Shown here piece by piece: positions 46,976-56,522 of a stretch of DNA of 64,000 nucleotides. The stretch covers positions 682,001 through 746,000 of the forward strand of contig NZ_CP117996.1 in assembly GCF_028743715.1 (NCBI RefSeq), written 5' to 3'. The notes below the pieces were generated by a model that saw only the letters and a list, made by a program, of their open reading frames with translations, was not told where the DNA came from and made no database searches. Numbering within the stretch: position 1 is the first letter of the stretch; each line of letters begins with the position of its first letter. Source of the DNA: Microbacterium sp. Clip185 (GTDB lineage Bacteria; Actinomycetota; Actinomycetes; Actinomycetales; Microbacteriaceae). The position numbers and the translations under genes are program-made.

Positions 46976-48337
46976 TCAGTCGCCCTGCTTGGTGCCGGAG
47001 GCGCCCACGATCTTGGTGACGTCGGCGTCGTAGTCGGATGCGGCCTGCTCAGGTGTCTTGTCGCCCGTGATAACCGACTCGGCCGCCTGCTGCAGCGAGC
47101 TCGAGATCTGCGAGTAGTCCGGCGTCGCGGGGCGGAAGTGCGTGTACTGCACGAGGTCCGAGAAGAACTTGAACGTGGGGTTGTACGAGAGGTACTCGTC
47201 GGAGGTCGCGACGTCGTCGCGCACCGCGATCTGGCTGTTCTCGGTGTCGTACTTGAGCGAGTTCTCCTGGTTGAGGGCCATCGCGATGAAGTCGAAGGAC
47301 GTCTTCGGGTGCTTCGACTGCGAGCCGACGGCGAGCGTCCAGCCGCCCGACATCGAGGTGAAGCCGGGGTCGCCGCCGTCCTGCGTCGGCATCTTGGCCA
47401 ACCCCATCGTCTGCTGCCACTCGGGCCAGGCGTGGTCGCCCTCGATCCAGCCGCCGGGAAGCCACGAGCCGTCGATCGCCATCGCGAGCTTGCCCTGCGG
47501 GATCAGTTCCGTCGACACGCGGCTGCCGATGGTCGGGTCGAGTGCGAGATCGAGCGGCGTCGCGAGCGACTCGGAGTAGAGGTCCTTATAGAAGCCGAAG
47601 GTGTCCTTGAGTCCGGCCGAGCCGGTCACCCACTTCTGCGCGTCGGTGTCGTAGAGGGTGGAGTCGGTGCCGTAGAGCAGCATCTCGATGCCCTGCATCG
47701 ACGCCTGCTCGCCTGCGGCCTTGCTGCCGTAGATGTTGAGCGGGATGACGTCGGGGTTGCTCGCCTTGATCTTGCGAGCGGCATCGAGGATGTCGTCCCA
47801 GCTCTCCGGCTGCCAGTCGGTCGGCAGCCCCGCGGCGGCGAACAGTGTCTTGTTGTAGTAGATCCCGCGCGTATCCGTCCCCATGGAGACGCCGTAGGTC
47901 TTGCCGTCGTCACCGAGTCCGGCCTGCTTCGCGGCGTCGTAGAACTGGTCCCAGTCCGCCCAGTTGTTCACGTAGTCGTCGATCGGCAGCAGGTATCCGG
48001 CCGCCGCGTCGGAGCGGATCTGGAAGGTGTCTTCGTAGATCACGTCCGGGGCGGTGTCGGGCGAGCCGTTCATGAGGGCGAGTTTCGTGAAGTACTCGTC
48101 CTCGGACTCGATGGGCTGGAGGTTGACGGTGACGCCGGGGTTGGCGGCCTCGAACTCGGGCTTGACCTTCTTGAAGAGGTCGTCCAGCTGATGGAAGGCC
48201 GACGTCTTCTGGTAGGCGACCGTGATCGTGCGCTCGCCGCTCTCGTCCGCGGTGGACGGCGACGCCGCGCTGCACCCGGCGACGATGAGCCCGGCCGCCG
48301 CGAGGGCGGCGAGGGCGAGGGGACTCCTGTGACGCAT
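46976..48337 (-). CDS. Carbohydrate ABC transporter substrate-binding lipoprotein
   Basis: This 453-residue protein has a lipoprotein signal (LIVAGCSAA, lipidated Cys22) and a family 1 solute-binding fold (TITVAYQKTSAFHQLDDLFK, MSGGWTLAVGSQSKHPKTS). It has AAGGAG 7 bases before the ATG at 48337. First gene of the binding protein-permease-permease-mannosidase operon. The mannosidase at the end suggests that alpha-mannosides are the ligand. Its promoter carries two copies of GGAGTAAW, probable sites for the ROK regulator. Confidence 0.92.
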   Translation of the reverse strand: MRHRSPLALAALAAAGLIVAGCSAASPSTADESGERTITVAYQKTSAFHQLDDLFKKVKPEFEAANPGVTVNLQPIESEDEYFTKLALMNGSPDTAPDVIYEDTFQIRSDAAAGYLLPIDDYVNNWADWDQFYDAAKQAGLGDDGKTYGVSMGTDTRGIYYNKTLFAAAGLPTDWQPESWDDILDAARKIKASNPDVIPLNIYGSKAAGEQASMQGIEMLLYGTDSTLYDTDAQKWVTGSAGLKDTFGFYKDLYSESLATPLDLALDPTIGSRVSTELIPQGKLAMAIDGSWLPGGWIEGDHAWPEWQQTMGLAKMPTQDGGDPGFTSMSGGWTLAVGSQSKHPKTSFDFIAMALNQENSLKYDTENSQIAVRDDVATSDEYLSYNPTFKFFSDLVQYTHFRPATPDYSQISSSLQQAAESVITGDKTPEQAASDYDADVTKIVGASGTKQGD

Positions 48338-48380
48338 TCCTGCTCCTTTGCTAGGGCTGAGCGCCATCCGGGCGCCGCGC

Positions 48381-48414
48381 GGAGTAAATCTATCAAATGG
48401 AGTAATCGCGTCAA
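48381..48414 (-). promoter_or_regulatory. Promoter and ROK-type operator of the mannoside operon
   Basis: On the minus strand TTGACG (complement of 48409-48414) and TAGATT (complement of 48387-48392) are 16 bases apart. Plus-strand GGAGTAAA (48381-48388) covers the -10 and GGAGTAAT (48399-48406) lies in the spacer, 18 bases apart. The same TTTACTCC word occurs at 49691-49698 before the ROK gene. Confidence 0.65.
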
Positions 48415-48442
48415 GTCTCGATTTCACAACAGCGGTGAGAGC

Positions 48443-49660
48443 TCAGCGGGTGATGAGCAGATCGGATGTGCGGGCTGTGAACGCGCCGTCCAGCAGCAGA
48501 CAGGCCGCGCCTACGGCGGCCGCATCCGTTCCCAACCGCGACTCGCGCAGGCGCAGCGGTCGCATCGTCCGCACGGCCGGATCTGCGGCGACGAAGGCCT
48601 GCAGCGGCTCGCGCAGTACGGGTGCGAGGCGCGCCCAGACCGGGCCCGCCATGATCGCGACGCCCGCGTCGAGCAGGTTGTCGATCTGCACGAGCCCGCG
48701 GGCGAGCCGCTTGGCCGCCCGCTCGATCGCACCGAACGCGCGCGCGTCGCCGCTCTCGGCGAGCAGGCGCAGTCGGTCCAGTTCGGGACGAGGATCCACC
48801 GGGACATCGGCTGCGCGCATGCCCGGCTCCCGGATCCCGGCCTCCGTCAGCACGGACGCCGGTTCGAGCGCGATGCCGAGACATCCGGGCATCCCGCACT
48901 CGCAGAGCGGGCCGTCGCGGTCGACGGTCAGGTGGGCGATGTCGCCCGCGTTCCCGGTGGCGCCGCGTACCGGGGTGCTCGCGACCGCGAGGCCCGCCCC
49001 GATGCCGGCGCCGTAGTAGAAGAAGATGGCGTCGCCGACGTCGTCGCTGCGATCCAGCCACAGCTCGCCGACGACCGCCGCGGTGACGTCCTTCTCGACG
49101 ACGACGGCGAACCCCGTCGCCGTCGCGAGTTCGCCGCGGATGTCGACGCCGTGCCACGCGGGCAGCAACGGCGGGTTGAGGAACCGCTCGGACTCGAGCG
49201 GTCCCGGGGCGGCGACGCCGATGCCGAGGATGCGCTCCACGTCGATGCCGGAGCGGGCGATGATGTCCGAGACGGCCGCCGCCATCGACGCGATCAGTTG
49301 GGTCGTCTGCATCGATCGCGCGGGGGGATGCTCCGCCTGCGCGATGACGGTTCCGGCCATGTCGACGAGGACGATCGTGTCGACGGCCGGGTCGAGATGG
49401 ATGCCGATGGCGTAGCGGGAGCGCGGATTGAGGGCGAGCAGCGTGCGGGGCTTGCCGGGGCCGGAGATCACTTTGCCCGCCTCGACGATGAGGCCCTGCG
49501 CACTCAGGCGCCGGGTCACGTTGCTGAGGGTCTGCGCCGAGAGCCCGGTCTGCTCAGACAGCTCCACGCGGCTGAGGCCGTCGCGCGAGCGTCGGATGAT
49601 GTCCAGCACCACCGTCTGGTTGTACGTGCCGACGGCGGGCAGGTTCGAGCCTCTTCGCAC
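48443..49660 (-). CDS. ROK-family transcriptional repressor (NagC/XylR type)
   Basis: This 405-residue protein has an N-terminal winged helix (TVVLDIIRRSRDGLSRVELS, QTLSNVTRRLSAQGLI) and a ROK sugar-kinase-like domain (GIGVAAPGPLE, the zinc motif region CECGMPGCLGIALEP). The zinc motif follows the CxCGxxGCxE pattern with its last residue changed. The GTG at 49660 has GAGAGGAG ahead. It lies directly upstream of the mannoside operon and probably represses it and itself through TTTACTCC sites. Confidence 0.9.
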   Translation of the reverse strand: MRRGSNLPAVGTYNQTVVLDIIRRSRDGLSRVELSEQTGLSAQTLSNVTRRLSAQGLIVEAGKVISGPGKPRTLLALNPRSRYAIGIHLDPAVDTIVLVDMAGTVIAQAEHPPARSMQTTQLIASMAAAVSDIIARSGIDVERILGIGVAAPGPLESERFLNPPLLPAWHGVDIRGELATATGFAVVVEKDVTAAVVGELWLDRSDDVGDAIFFYYGAGIGAGLAVASTPVRGATGNAGDIAHLTVDRDGPLCECGMPGCLGIALEPASVLTEAGIREPGMRAADVPVDPRPELDRLRLLAESGDARAFGAIERAAKRLARGLVQIDNLLDAGVAIMAGPVWARLAPVLREPLQAFVAADPAVRTMRPLRLRESRLGTDAAAVGAACLLLDGAFTARTSDLLITR

Positions 49661-49690
49661 CGTCGCTCCTCTCCCGCCTGCTGCTGCGAC

Positions 49691-49698
49691 TTTACTCC
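49691..49698 (-). promoter_or_regulatory. Putative autoregulatory ROK half-site
   Basis: TTTACTCC lies 31 bases before the ROK start, the complement of the GGAGTAAA word in the promoter of the mannoside operon. Single copy only. Confidence 0.4.
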
Positions 49699-49727
49699 GG
49701 GCGGCAAGCCGGACCCGGAGCCAACGA

Positions 49728-49757
49728 CGAAGGGCCGCCCCGAGGGGCGGCCCTTCG
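49728..49757 (-). terminator. Terminator of the Bax-inhibitor-like gene
   Basis: Perfect 14-bp arms CGAAGGGCCGCCCC / GGGGCGGCCCTTCG with a 2-base centre, 13 bases past the stop of the gene at 49771. It separates that gene from the ROK promoter. Confidence 0.8.
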
Positions 49758-49770
49758 AAGCGCTGCAGCG

Positions 49771-50682
49771 CTAGTTGTTGCCTCGGAGGATCGCGATCAT
49801 TCGCAGGATCTCCAGGTACAGCCACACGACCGTGACCATGATGCCGAAGCCGCCCATCCAGGCGAACTGGCGGGGAGCGCCGTTGCGCACGCCCTGCTGG
49901 ATGGAGTCGAAGTCGAGCACCAGCGAGTACGCGGCGAGGATCACGACGAACACGCCCAGGATCAGGCCCAGCGGAACACCGAAGATCAGCTGGCTGCGCA
50001 GGCCGAACATCTGGCCGGCGGGGAAGACACCGAAGAGCATCAGCACGACGTTCAGCAGGCTGAACACCAGGTAGCCGACCATCGCGATGAGGAAGATCTT
50101 CGTGGCGCGCTTGGAGGCGCGGATCTTGCCGCTCGCGAACAGGGCGAGAGTGACGCCGACGACGGCGACCGTCGCGAGGGTGGCCTGGATGACGATGCCG
50201 GCCCACTGCACCTCGAAGAACGCCGAGATGCTGCCGACGAAGATGCCCTCGAACGCGGCGTAGGCGAAGATCAGCGCGGGACGCACCTTCTTGCGCGAGG
50301 TGAAGATCACGACGAGCGAGAGCACGAAGCCGACCAGCGCCGAGATGATCATGGGCGCGACGACGAGGGTCGTGGCCTCACGCGGCAGCAGCGTGCCGCC
50401 GAGGGTGACGAACCATCCGGCGACGGCGCCGATCAGGAGAACCGCGAAGAGGGCGGCGGTCTTGTGGACGGTGTCCTCGACGGTCATGCGACCGGTGTCG
50501 GCGGCGCCGGCGGGCGGGGCGGCGAACGCACCCTCGAGGCCGGCCTGCTGGCCGGGCGTCACCGTCGACGCGGGGGGCGGGGTCAGGCCGATCCCCGCCG
50601 CGTTGGAGCCACCGGGGTAGCTCTTGACGGCGCGGGGGTCCTGGAATGCAGGGTTGTTGAACGCGGGGTTGGACGAAGCCAT
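49771..50682 (-). CDS. Bax inhibitor-1/YccA family membrane protein
   Basis: A proline-rich cytoplasmic tail of about 60 residues precedes seven membrane helices in this 303-residue protein, with the family features AYAAFEGIFVGSISAFFE and VLDFDSIQQGVRNGAP. It belongs to the Bax_1-like branch (DUF4870/YccA-like) found across actinobacteria. Function is uncertain; related proteins are calcium leak channels or protease modulators. ATG at 50682 chosen; a GTG at 50694 with GGAG almost adjacent is the alternative. Confidence 0.87.
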   Translation of the reverse strand: MASSNPAFNNPAFQDPRAVKSYPGGSNAAGIGLTPPPASTVTPGQQAGLEGAFAAPPAGAADTGRMTVEDTVHKTAALFAVLLIGAVAGWFVTLGGTLLPREATTLVVAPMIISALVGFVLSLVVIFTSRKKVRPALIFAYAAFEGIFVGSISAFFEVQWAGIVIQATLATVAVVGVTLALFASGKIRASKRATKIFLIAMVGYLVFSLLNVVLMLFGVFPAGQMFGLRSQLIFGVPLGLILGVFVVILAAYSLVLDFDSIQQGVRNGAPRQFAWMGGFGIMVTVVWLYLEILRMIAILRGNN

Positions 50683-50849
50683 CGGCAGGGTCACACTCCA
50701 GAGTCAGGTGGCGGCACGGTGCCGCAAACCCACGATATCCCAGTGTTTCCGCGGGTGGGGAGGGTATCGCTGTGAGTGAACTTTGAGCCGGACACGAGCA
50801 CGCCGCCGCCGGCATATGAGGCGAGCGGATGCGGGTTAGCCTGGGCGCG

Positions 50850-51836
50850 ATGTCTCCTCTCGTGATCGGCCACCGCGGCGCACCCGGCTATCTGCCCGAG
50901 CACACGCGTTCTTCCTACGAACTCGCCATCGCTCAGGGGGTCGACGCGTTGGAGCCGGACGTGGTCGCCACGCGGGACGGCGTGCTGGTGATCCGGCACG
51001 AGAACGAGATCTCCGACACCACCGATGTCGCCGATCGCCCCGAGTTCGCCCACCTGAAGCGCACGAAGCAGTTCGCGGGCCACTCGATGACGGGCTGGTT
51101 CACCGAGGACTTCACCTGGGAGGAGCTGGCGACGCTGCGGTGCCGGGAGCGACTGCCCCTCATCCGCCCGCAGAGCCGTGCGCACGACGACACGGAACCG
51201 ATCCTGCGCCTGATCGATCTGCTCGAGATCATCCGCGCCGCATCGCGGCCGATCGGCCTCGTGCTCGAGATCAAGCACGCCGCGTACTTCCAGGCGATCG
51301 GCCTCGACCTCGTCCCGCTTCTCGAACACGACCTGACACAGGCGGGCTGGCTGGACGCGGGTGCGCCGCTGATCTTCGAGTCCTTCGAGCCGACCGTGCT
51401 CACGACGCTGCGCGAACGCGGCGTGCCGGGCACCTACATCCACCTCATCGAGGCCGAGGGCTCACCCGTCGACCTCCTCGTGGACCACGGCTCCGACGCG
51501 CCGACCTACCGGGACATCGTCTCGCCGCGAGGCCTCGACGCGCTCGTCGGCAGGTTCGACGGGATCAGCCTCGACAAGAAGCTGATCCTCGCGCCCAACG
51601 CCCTCGGGCGCATCACGCGTCCCGCTCCGGTCGTCGCCGAGGCGCAGCAGCGTGGCCTGCGGGTCTTCGCCTGGACGGCCCGACCGGAGAACCGGTTCCT
51701 GTCCCGGCAGTTCCGCGTCGGCGGCGAACCGGCGCGTTTCGGCGACTACGAGGGTGAGTGGGAACTGCTGCGCGAGGCGGATCTCGACGGGATCTTCGTC
51801 GATCACGCCGACCTCGGTGTCGCGTTCTTTCGTTGA
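50850..51836 (+). CDS. glpQ: Glycerophosphodiester phosphodiesterase
   Basis: A TIM-barrel GDPD enzyme of 328 residues; LVIGHRGAPGYLPEHT carries catalytic His and Arg, ALEPDVVATRDGVLVIRHE the metal Glu/Asp and second His, and LEIKH the third metal site. There is no signal peptide, so it is cytoplasmic, splitting glycerophosphodiesters to glycerol-3-phosphate. TAGCCT (50837-50842) lies 7 bases before the ATG: probably leaderless. It is divergent from the Bax-inhibitor-like gene. Confidence 0.92.
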   Translation: MSPLVIGHRGAPGYLPEHTRSSYELAIAQGVDALEPDVVATRDGVLVIRHENEISDTTDVADRPEFAHLKRTKQFAGHSMTGWFTEDFTWEELATLRCRERLPLIRPQSRAHDDTEPILRLIDLLEIIRAASRPIGLVLEIKHAAYFQAIGLDLVPLLEHDLTQAGWLDAGAPLIFESFEPTVLTTLRERGVPGTYIHLIEAEGSPVDLLVDHGSDAPTYRDIVSPRGLDALVGRFDGISLDKKLILAPNALGRITRPAPVVAEAQQRGLRVFAWTARPENRFLSRQFRVGGEPARFGDYEGEWELLREADLDGIFVDHADLGVAFFR

Positions 51837-51885
51837 TCGAGAGTTTCCCGTGCGAGCGACTGCGGCCGCCCCCTAGTGTCGGAGC

Positions 51886-52833
51886 ATGACCTCGACCGGC
51901 ATCGTCGCGAGTGACGTCACCCGTTCCTTCGGCCCGGTGCAGGCGGTGAGAGGTGCGACGTTCGTCGCCGAACCGGGGCGTGTGACCGGGCTCGTCGGGC
52001 CCAACGGCGCCGGCAAGACCACCCTGCTGCTCATGCTCGCGTCGCTCCTGCGTCCGGACTCCGGCGCGATCAGGATCCACGGCATCGATCCCGTCGAGGA
52101 TCCCGCTGCGGCGCGCAGCGTCCTCGGCTGGATGCCGGATGCTCTGGGCGCGTGGGGCGCGTTGACCGCGCGCGAGACGCTCGTCATGACGGGCAGGCTC
52201 TACGGCATGACGAAGGCGGATGCGGCCGCCCGCGCCAGTGCGCTTCTCGACCACGTCGGGCTCGGGCCGCTCGCGAGCGCGCCGGCTCGGGTGCTCTCGC
52301 GCGGACAGAAGCAGCGCCTCGGCCTTGCCCGCGCCCTGGTGCACGACCCACAGGTGCTGCTTCTCGACGAGCCGGCATCCGGACTCGATCCGCAGGCGCG
52401 TATCGATCTGCGGCGGCTACTGCGCGGTTTCGCCGCGGCGGGGCGCACCGTGCTCGTCTCGAGCCACGTTCTGGCCGAGCTCGAGGAGCTCGTGGACGAC
52501 GCGGTCTTTCTCCGCGACGGAGCGTCCGTCGCCGCGCCGAGCGCATCGGCGGCGGTGCGTCCCTGGCGTCTGCGCGTGTGGGGGGAGCCGCCGACGCCCG
52601 TCGCGTTCGCTGCGGCGCTCGGCCGGCGCCCGCAGGACATCGGGCGGGACCGGGACGCCTTCGTCGTCGGGTTCGCCGGCGAACAGGACGCCGCGCAGGG
52701 GCTGCGCGCCATCATGGATGCCGGCATCGCCGTGACCGAGTTCGCCCCCGCCGTCGGTCGTCTCGAGCAGGCGTTCATGGATCTCTCCGACCCGGCGACC
52801 ACTCGCCCTGCATCCGAGGAGGAGGGCGCATGA
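51886..52833 (+). CDS. ABC transporter ATP-binding protein
   Basis: This 315-residue protein has Walker A VGPNGAGKTTLL, signature VLSRGQKQRLGLARAL (Arg in place of the first-Gly-neighbour, as in many exporters), Walker B VLLLDEPASGLDP and H-loop VLVSSHVL. The C-terminal 100 residues form an extra domain. TAGTGT and 6 bases precede the ATG (leaderless). It overlaps the permease by 4 bases. Substrate unknown; a two-component exporter of the CcmA/NatA type. Confidence 0.9.
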   Translation: MTSTGIVASDVTRSFGPVQAVRGATFVAEPGRVTGLVGPNGAGKTTLLLMLASLLRPDSGAIRIHGIDPVEDPAAARSVLGWMPDALGAWGALTARETLVMTGRLYGMTKADAAARASALLDHVGLGPLASAPARVLSRGQKQRLGLARALVHDPQVLLLDEPASGLDPQARIDLRRLLRGFAAAGRTVLVSSHVLAELEELVDDAVFLRDGASVAAPSASAAVRPWRLRVWGEPPTPVAFAAALGRRPQDIGRDRDAFVVGFAGEQDAAQGLRAIMDAGIAVTEFAPAVGRLEQAFMDLSDPATTRPASEEEGA

Positions 52834-53873
52834 ACGCGTCGCGACTGTGGACGATCACCGTCCTGGAGCTGACCCAGCGGGTGCGGTCTGTGGCCTGGTA
52901 CGTGCTGCTGGGCGTCTTCGCCGTCATCCTGCTGGGCGTGACGGTGCTCTCCTTCCTTGCCTTCGGGATGTGGTCGGGCAGCGACGGGCCCGGCGGCGCG
53001 ATCTACTCGGTCATCGTCTACATGGTGCTGCTGCTGGTACTGCTGGTGGCGCCGACGGTTGCGGGCAACGCCGTGAACGGCGACCGGGAGTCGGCGACCC
53101 TGGCGGCCGTCCAGGTGACGCGGGCCACGACCGGCGAGATCGTGTTCGGAAAGCTCCTCGCCGCTTGGATCACAGGCCTCGCCTTCCTCGCCGTCGCCGT
53201 CCCGTTCCTGATCGCCGCGACGGTCGCCGGCGGGGTCGCACCCGTGTCGCTCGTGGTCTCGTTGCTCGTGCTCATCCTCGAGATCGGCATCTTCGCCGCG
53301 ATCGGCGTGGGGCTCAGCGCTCTGCTGGCCCGGCCGCTGTTCTCTGTGGCGTCGACCTACCTGGTCATGGCCGCGTTCGTGGTGGGCACGCTCATCGTCT
53401 TCGGTCTCGGCGGTATCGCCACGCGCACCGAGGTGACTCACTCGACGCGGTGGGGCACGGAGTACGACGCGAGTGGCGGGGTCGTCTCGTGCAGCCCGTG
53501 GGAGACCTATACGACCGAGGTGCCGCGCTTCGATCGGGTGTGGTGGGCTCTGGCTGCCAACCCGTTCGTCGTGATCGCCGACGCGACCCCGACGGTCTAC
53601 GACCGCAACGGGTATCCGCAGGACCTCTTCGGGCAGATCGCCTCGGGCGTGCGACTGGCCCAGATCGCCCCGGAGACCGAGGTGCGCACCGACGGGTGCG
53701 AGAACCCCGAGCAGCCCTACCCGAGCACCGAGGAGCAGACGGCGGGACTCGCGCCGAGTTGGATGGTGGGGCTCGGCGTGCAGCTGCTGGTGGCCGGTCT
53801 GCTGTTCTGGGGCGGCTACCGCCGCACACGGACGCCGGCGCGGTCGCTGCCGCCGGGCACCCGCGTCGCCTGA
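52830..53873 (+). CDS. ABC-2 type transporter permease
   Basis: A protein of 347 residues with an N-terminal helix, then a cluster of five helices (YMVLLLVLLVAPTVAGNAVN, LLVLILEIGIFAAIGVGL, YLVMAAFVVGTLIVFGLGG). It has a large extracytoplasmic loop of about 120 residues with two cysteines (VVSCSP and DGCENP) that may form a disulfide, and a last helix. The loop is unusual in size for ABC-2 permeases. It is coupled to the ATPase before it. Confidence 0.85.
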   Translation: MNASRLWTITVLELTQRVRSVAWYVLLGVFAVILLGVTVLSFLAFGMWSGSDGPGGAIYSVIVYMVLLLVLLVAPTVAGNAVNGDRESATLAAVQVTRATTGEIVFGKLLAAWITGLAFLAVAVPFLIAATVAGGVAPVSLVVSLLVLILEIGIFAAIGVGLSALLARPLFSVASTYLVMAAFVVGTLIVFGLGGIATRTEVTHSTRWGTEYDASGGVVSCSPWETYTTEVPRFDRVWWALAANPFVVIADATPTVYDRNGYPQDLFGQIASGVRLAQIAPETEVRTDGCENPEQPYPSTEEQTAGLAPSWMVGLGVQLLVAGLLFWGGYRRTRTPARSLPPGTRVA

Positions 53874-53907
53874 TCGGGGCGCCGCCGCGATACGGCAGGC
53901 TTGTCTC

Positions 53908-54873
53908 GTGCGCGGATGGGGGGAGTGGGCCGAGCGGCACCAGGTCGTGCTCTACCTGGCGGCGATCGCGGTCGGTGCCGTCGTCGGCCTGACGTCGCCC
54001 GCGAGCGCACCGGTGCTCGAAGCGGCGATCACGCCCGCACTGGCCGCGCTCCTGTACGCGACGTTCCTCGCGGTCCCCTTCGCGCGCATCGGGCAGGCGC
54101 TGCGCGACCGGCGCTTTCTCGTGGCCGTCCTCGCGCTGAACTTCGTGCTCGTGCCGATCGTGGTCTTCGCCCTCTCGCGTCTCGTCGCGCACGACGCGGC
54201 CCTGCTCGCGGGGGTGCTCCTCGTGCTGCTGACCCCCTGCGTCGACTACGTCATCGTCTTCGCCCACCTCGCCGGCGGTGCGAGGGAACGCCTGCTGGCG
54301 GCGACGCCGCTGCTCATGCTCGCCCAGCTCGTGCTCCTGCCGGGCTACCTCTGGATCATGGCGGGTCCCGACCTCGTCGGTGCGGTCGAGCCCGGTCCGT
54401 TCGTCGAGGCGTTCGGGCTGCTGATCGCGCTGCCGCTCGCGCTCGCCGCGCTCACCCAGCTGCTGGCGCGCACCCTCCGGCCGATCCGCCTCGTCGAGAC
54501 CGGAGTGCTCGGGGCGATGGTGCCGTTGATGATGGTCGTTCTCGCGATCGTCGTGGGCTCGCAGGTGCACGCCGTGGGGGAGCGCCTCAGCAGCCTTGCC
54601 GGCGTCGTGCCCCTGTTCATCGCGTTCGCCGCGCTCGCCGCCCTGCTGGGACTGTTCACGGCGAGGTCCGTAAGGATGCGCAGACCCGAACGGATCGCGA
54701 CGATCTTCAGCGGGGTGACCCGCAACTCGCTCGTGGTGCTTCCCCTCGCGCTCGCGCTGCCCGCATCCCTCTCGCTCGCCCCGCTCGTCGTGGTGACGCA
54801 GACGCTCGTCGAGCTCTTCGTGATGGTCGTGCTCGTGGCGCTGTTGCGGCGGCGCGCGGCTCGCGCACGGTGA
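53908..54873 (+). CDS. Bile acid:sodium symporter/Acr3-like family transporter
   Basis: A protein of 321 residues with about ten helices; LLTPCVDYVIVFAHLAGGARE corresponds to the conserved PC motif region of the BASS/Acr3 fold, and GVTRNSLVVLPLALALP to the second crossover region. Related actinobacterial proteins are labelled arsenic resistance proteins, but no arsR or arsC neighbour is present, so the substrate is open. GTG start. Confidence 0.8.
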   Translation: MRGWGEWAERHQVVLYLAAIAVGAVVGLTSPASAPVLEAAITPALAALLYATFLAVPFARIGQALRDRRFLVAVLALNFVLVPIVVFALSRLVAHDAALLAGVLLVLLTPCVDYVIVFAHLAGGARERLLAATPLLMLAQLVLLPGYLWIMAGPDLVGAVEPGPFVEAFGLLIALPLALAALTQLLARTLRPIRLVETGVLGAMVPLMMVVLAIVVGSQVHAVGERLSSLAGVVPLFIAFAALAALLGLFTARSVRMRRPERIATIFSGVTRNSLVVLPLALALPASLSLAPLVVVTQTLVELFVMVVLVALLRRRAARAR

Positions 54874-54983
54874 CCGCGACGGATTTCGCACGGTCGTGAT
54901 GCTGGTGCGAACCGGGGTCCGCATGCTCGGATGAGTGCAGCGGCCCGCCGCGTCCCCACCGCCCCCGCACGAGGAGTCGCCCC

Positions 54984-56522
54984 ATGACCCGCATCGGCAT
55001 CGTCTCGGAGGGTGACGGTGAGAACCGTGTCGCCGCCACCCCGCAGACCGTCGGCAAGCTCATCGCGCTCGGTTACGAGGTCGTCGTCGAAGCGGATGTC
55101 GGCTCGCGCGCGTCGTTCCCCGACGCGGCCTACCGCGACGCGGGCGCGGTGATCGGAGACGCAAGGGAGACGTGGGGCGCCGACGTGGTGCTCGGCGTCG
55201 ACGCACCGCGGGAGGACGAGATCGCGCGGCTGCGTTCCGGCGCGGTGCTCATCACGCAACTCTCGCCGGCGTTGAACCCCGCATTGGTCGACCGCTTGGC
55301 GGCGCAGGGCGTGACGGCCCTCGCGATGGACGCGATCCCCCGCATCTCGCGCGCGCAGTCGATGGACGTCCTCAGCTCGATGGCCAACATCTCCGGTTAC
55401 CGCGCGGTGGTCGAGGCGGCGAACGAGTTCGGTCGCTTCTTCACCGGTCAGGTCACCGCTGCGGGCAAGGTGCCGCCGGCCAAGGTCCTCGTCGCCGGTG
55501 CGGGTGTCGCGGGCCTCGCGGCCATCGGGACCGCATCCAGCCTCGGCGCCATCGTGCGCGCGACCGACCCGCGCCCCGAGGTCGCCGACCAGGTGCGCTC
55601 GATCGGCGGGGAGTACCTCCCCGTGACGGTGTCCGCGCAGACGGTCTCGAGCGACGGCTATGCCCGCGCGACGAGCGAAGAGTACGACCGTGCCGCGGCG
55701 GCGCTCTACAGCGCGCAGACGGCCGAGGTCGACATCGTCATCACCACCGCACTGATCCCCGGGCGCGCCGCGCCGCGGCTGATCACGGCCGCGGATGTGG
55801 CCGGGATGCGGCCGGGCAGCGTGATCGTCGACATGGCCGCAGGGCACGGTGGCAACGTCGAGGGCTCGGTCGCCGATCAGCGCGTGGTGACCGAGAACGG
55901 CGTCGTGATCCTCGGCTACACCGACCTGGCGGGGCGCCTGCCCGCACAGTCGTCGCAGCTCTACGGCACGAACGTGCTCAACCTGCTGCGCCTGCTCACG
56001 CCCGGCAAGGACGGCGCTTTCGTCCTCGACCTCGACGACGTCGTGCAGCGTTCGGTGACCGTGGCTGCGGGAGGCGAGGTGCTCTGGCCGCCGCCGCCCG
56101 TCGCCGTATCCGCGGCACCCGTCGCGTCGCCGGCGCCGGCCGCATCCGTCGCCGAACCGCCGCCGCCGCGGCGCGGGCGGAAGCTCCTGCTGCTCGCGCT
56201 CGCCGCGCTCGCCCCGTTCGCGGTTGTGACCTTCGCACCTGCCCCGCTCCCGCAGCACATGACCGTGCTCGCGTTGTCGATCGTCGTGGGCTACTACGTG
56301 ATCGGCAAGGTGCATCACGCTCTGCACACCCCGCTCATGAGTGTGACCAACGCCATCTCGGGAATCATCGTGGTCGGCGCGCTCACACAGCTCACGGTCC
56401 CCGAGCCGGTCGTGCAGATCCTCGCCGCTGCCGCCGTGCTGCTGGCGAGCATCAACATCTTCGGCGGCTTCGCTGTCACCCGTCGCATGCTCGCGATGTT
56501 CTCGAAGGGGACGAACCGATGA
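54984..56522 (+). CDS. pntA: NAD(P) transhydrogenase subunit alpha
   Basis: This 512-residue protein of the E. coli-type fused form comprises the NAD-binding domain I ([42 protein letters not shown]), an Ala/Pro linker of about 40 residues and four membrane helices. With PntB it couples hydride transfer between NADH and NADP to proton flow, supplying NADPH. GAGGAG precedes the ATG, and the stop overlaps pntB by 4 bases. Confidence 0.95.
   Translation: MTRIGIVSEGDGENRVAATPQTVGKLIALGYEVVVEADVGSRASFPDAAYRDAGAVIGDARETWGADVVLGVDAPREDEIARLRSGAVLITQLSPALNPALVDRLAAQGVTALAMDAIPRISRAQSMDVLSSMANISGYRAVVEAANEFGRFFTGQVTAAGKVPPAKVLVAGAGVAGLAAIGTASSLGAIVRATDPRPEVADQVRSIGGEYLPVTVSAQTVSSDGYARATSEEYDRAAAALYSAQTAEVDIVITTALIPGRAAPRLITAADVAGMRPGSVIVDMAAGHGGNVEGSVADQRVVTENGVVILGYTDLAGRLPAQSSQLYGTNVLNLLRLLTPGKDGAFVLDLDDVVQRSVTVAAGGEVLWPPPPVAVSAAPVASPAPAASVAEPPPPRRGRKLLLLALAALAPFAVVTFAPAPLPQHMTVLALSIVVGYYVIGKVHHALHTPLMSVTNAISGIIVVGALTQLTVPEPVVQILAAAAVLLASINIFGGFAVTRRMLAMFSKGTNR

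Noticed and set aside
53908..54873. Arsenic resistance operon
   Set aside because: The transporter resembles the BASS/Acr3 fold, but no arsR, arsC or metal-type operator accompanies it, so I kept a neutral name.
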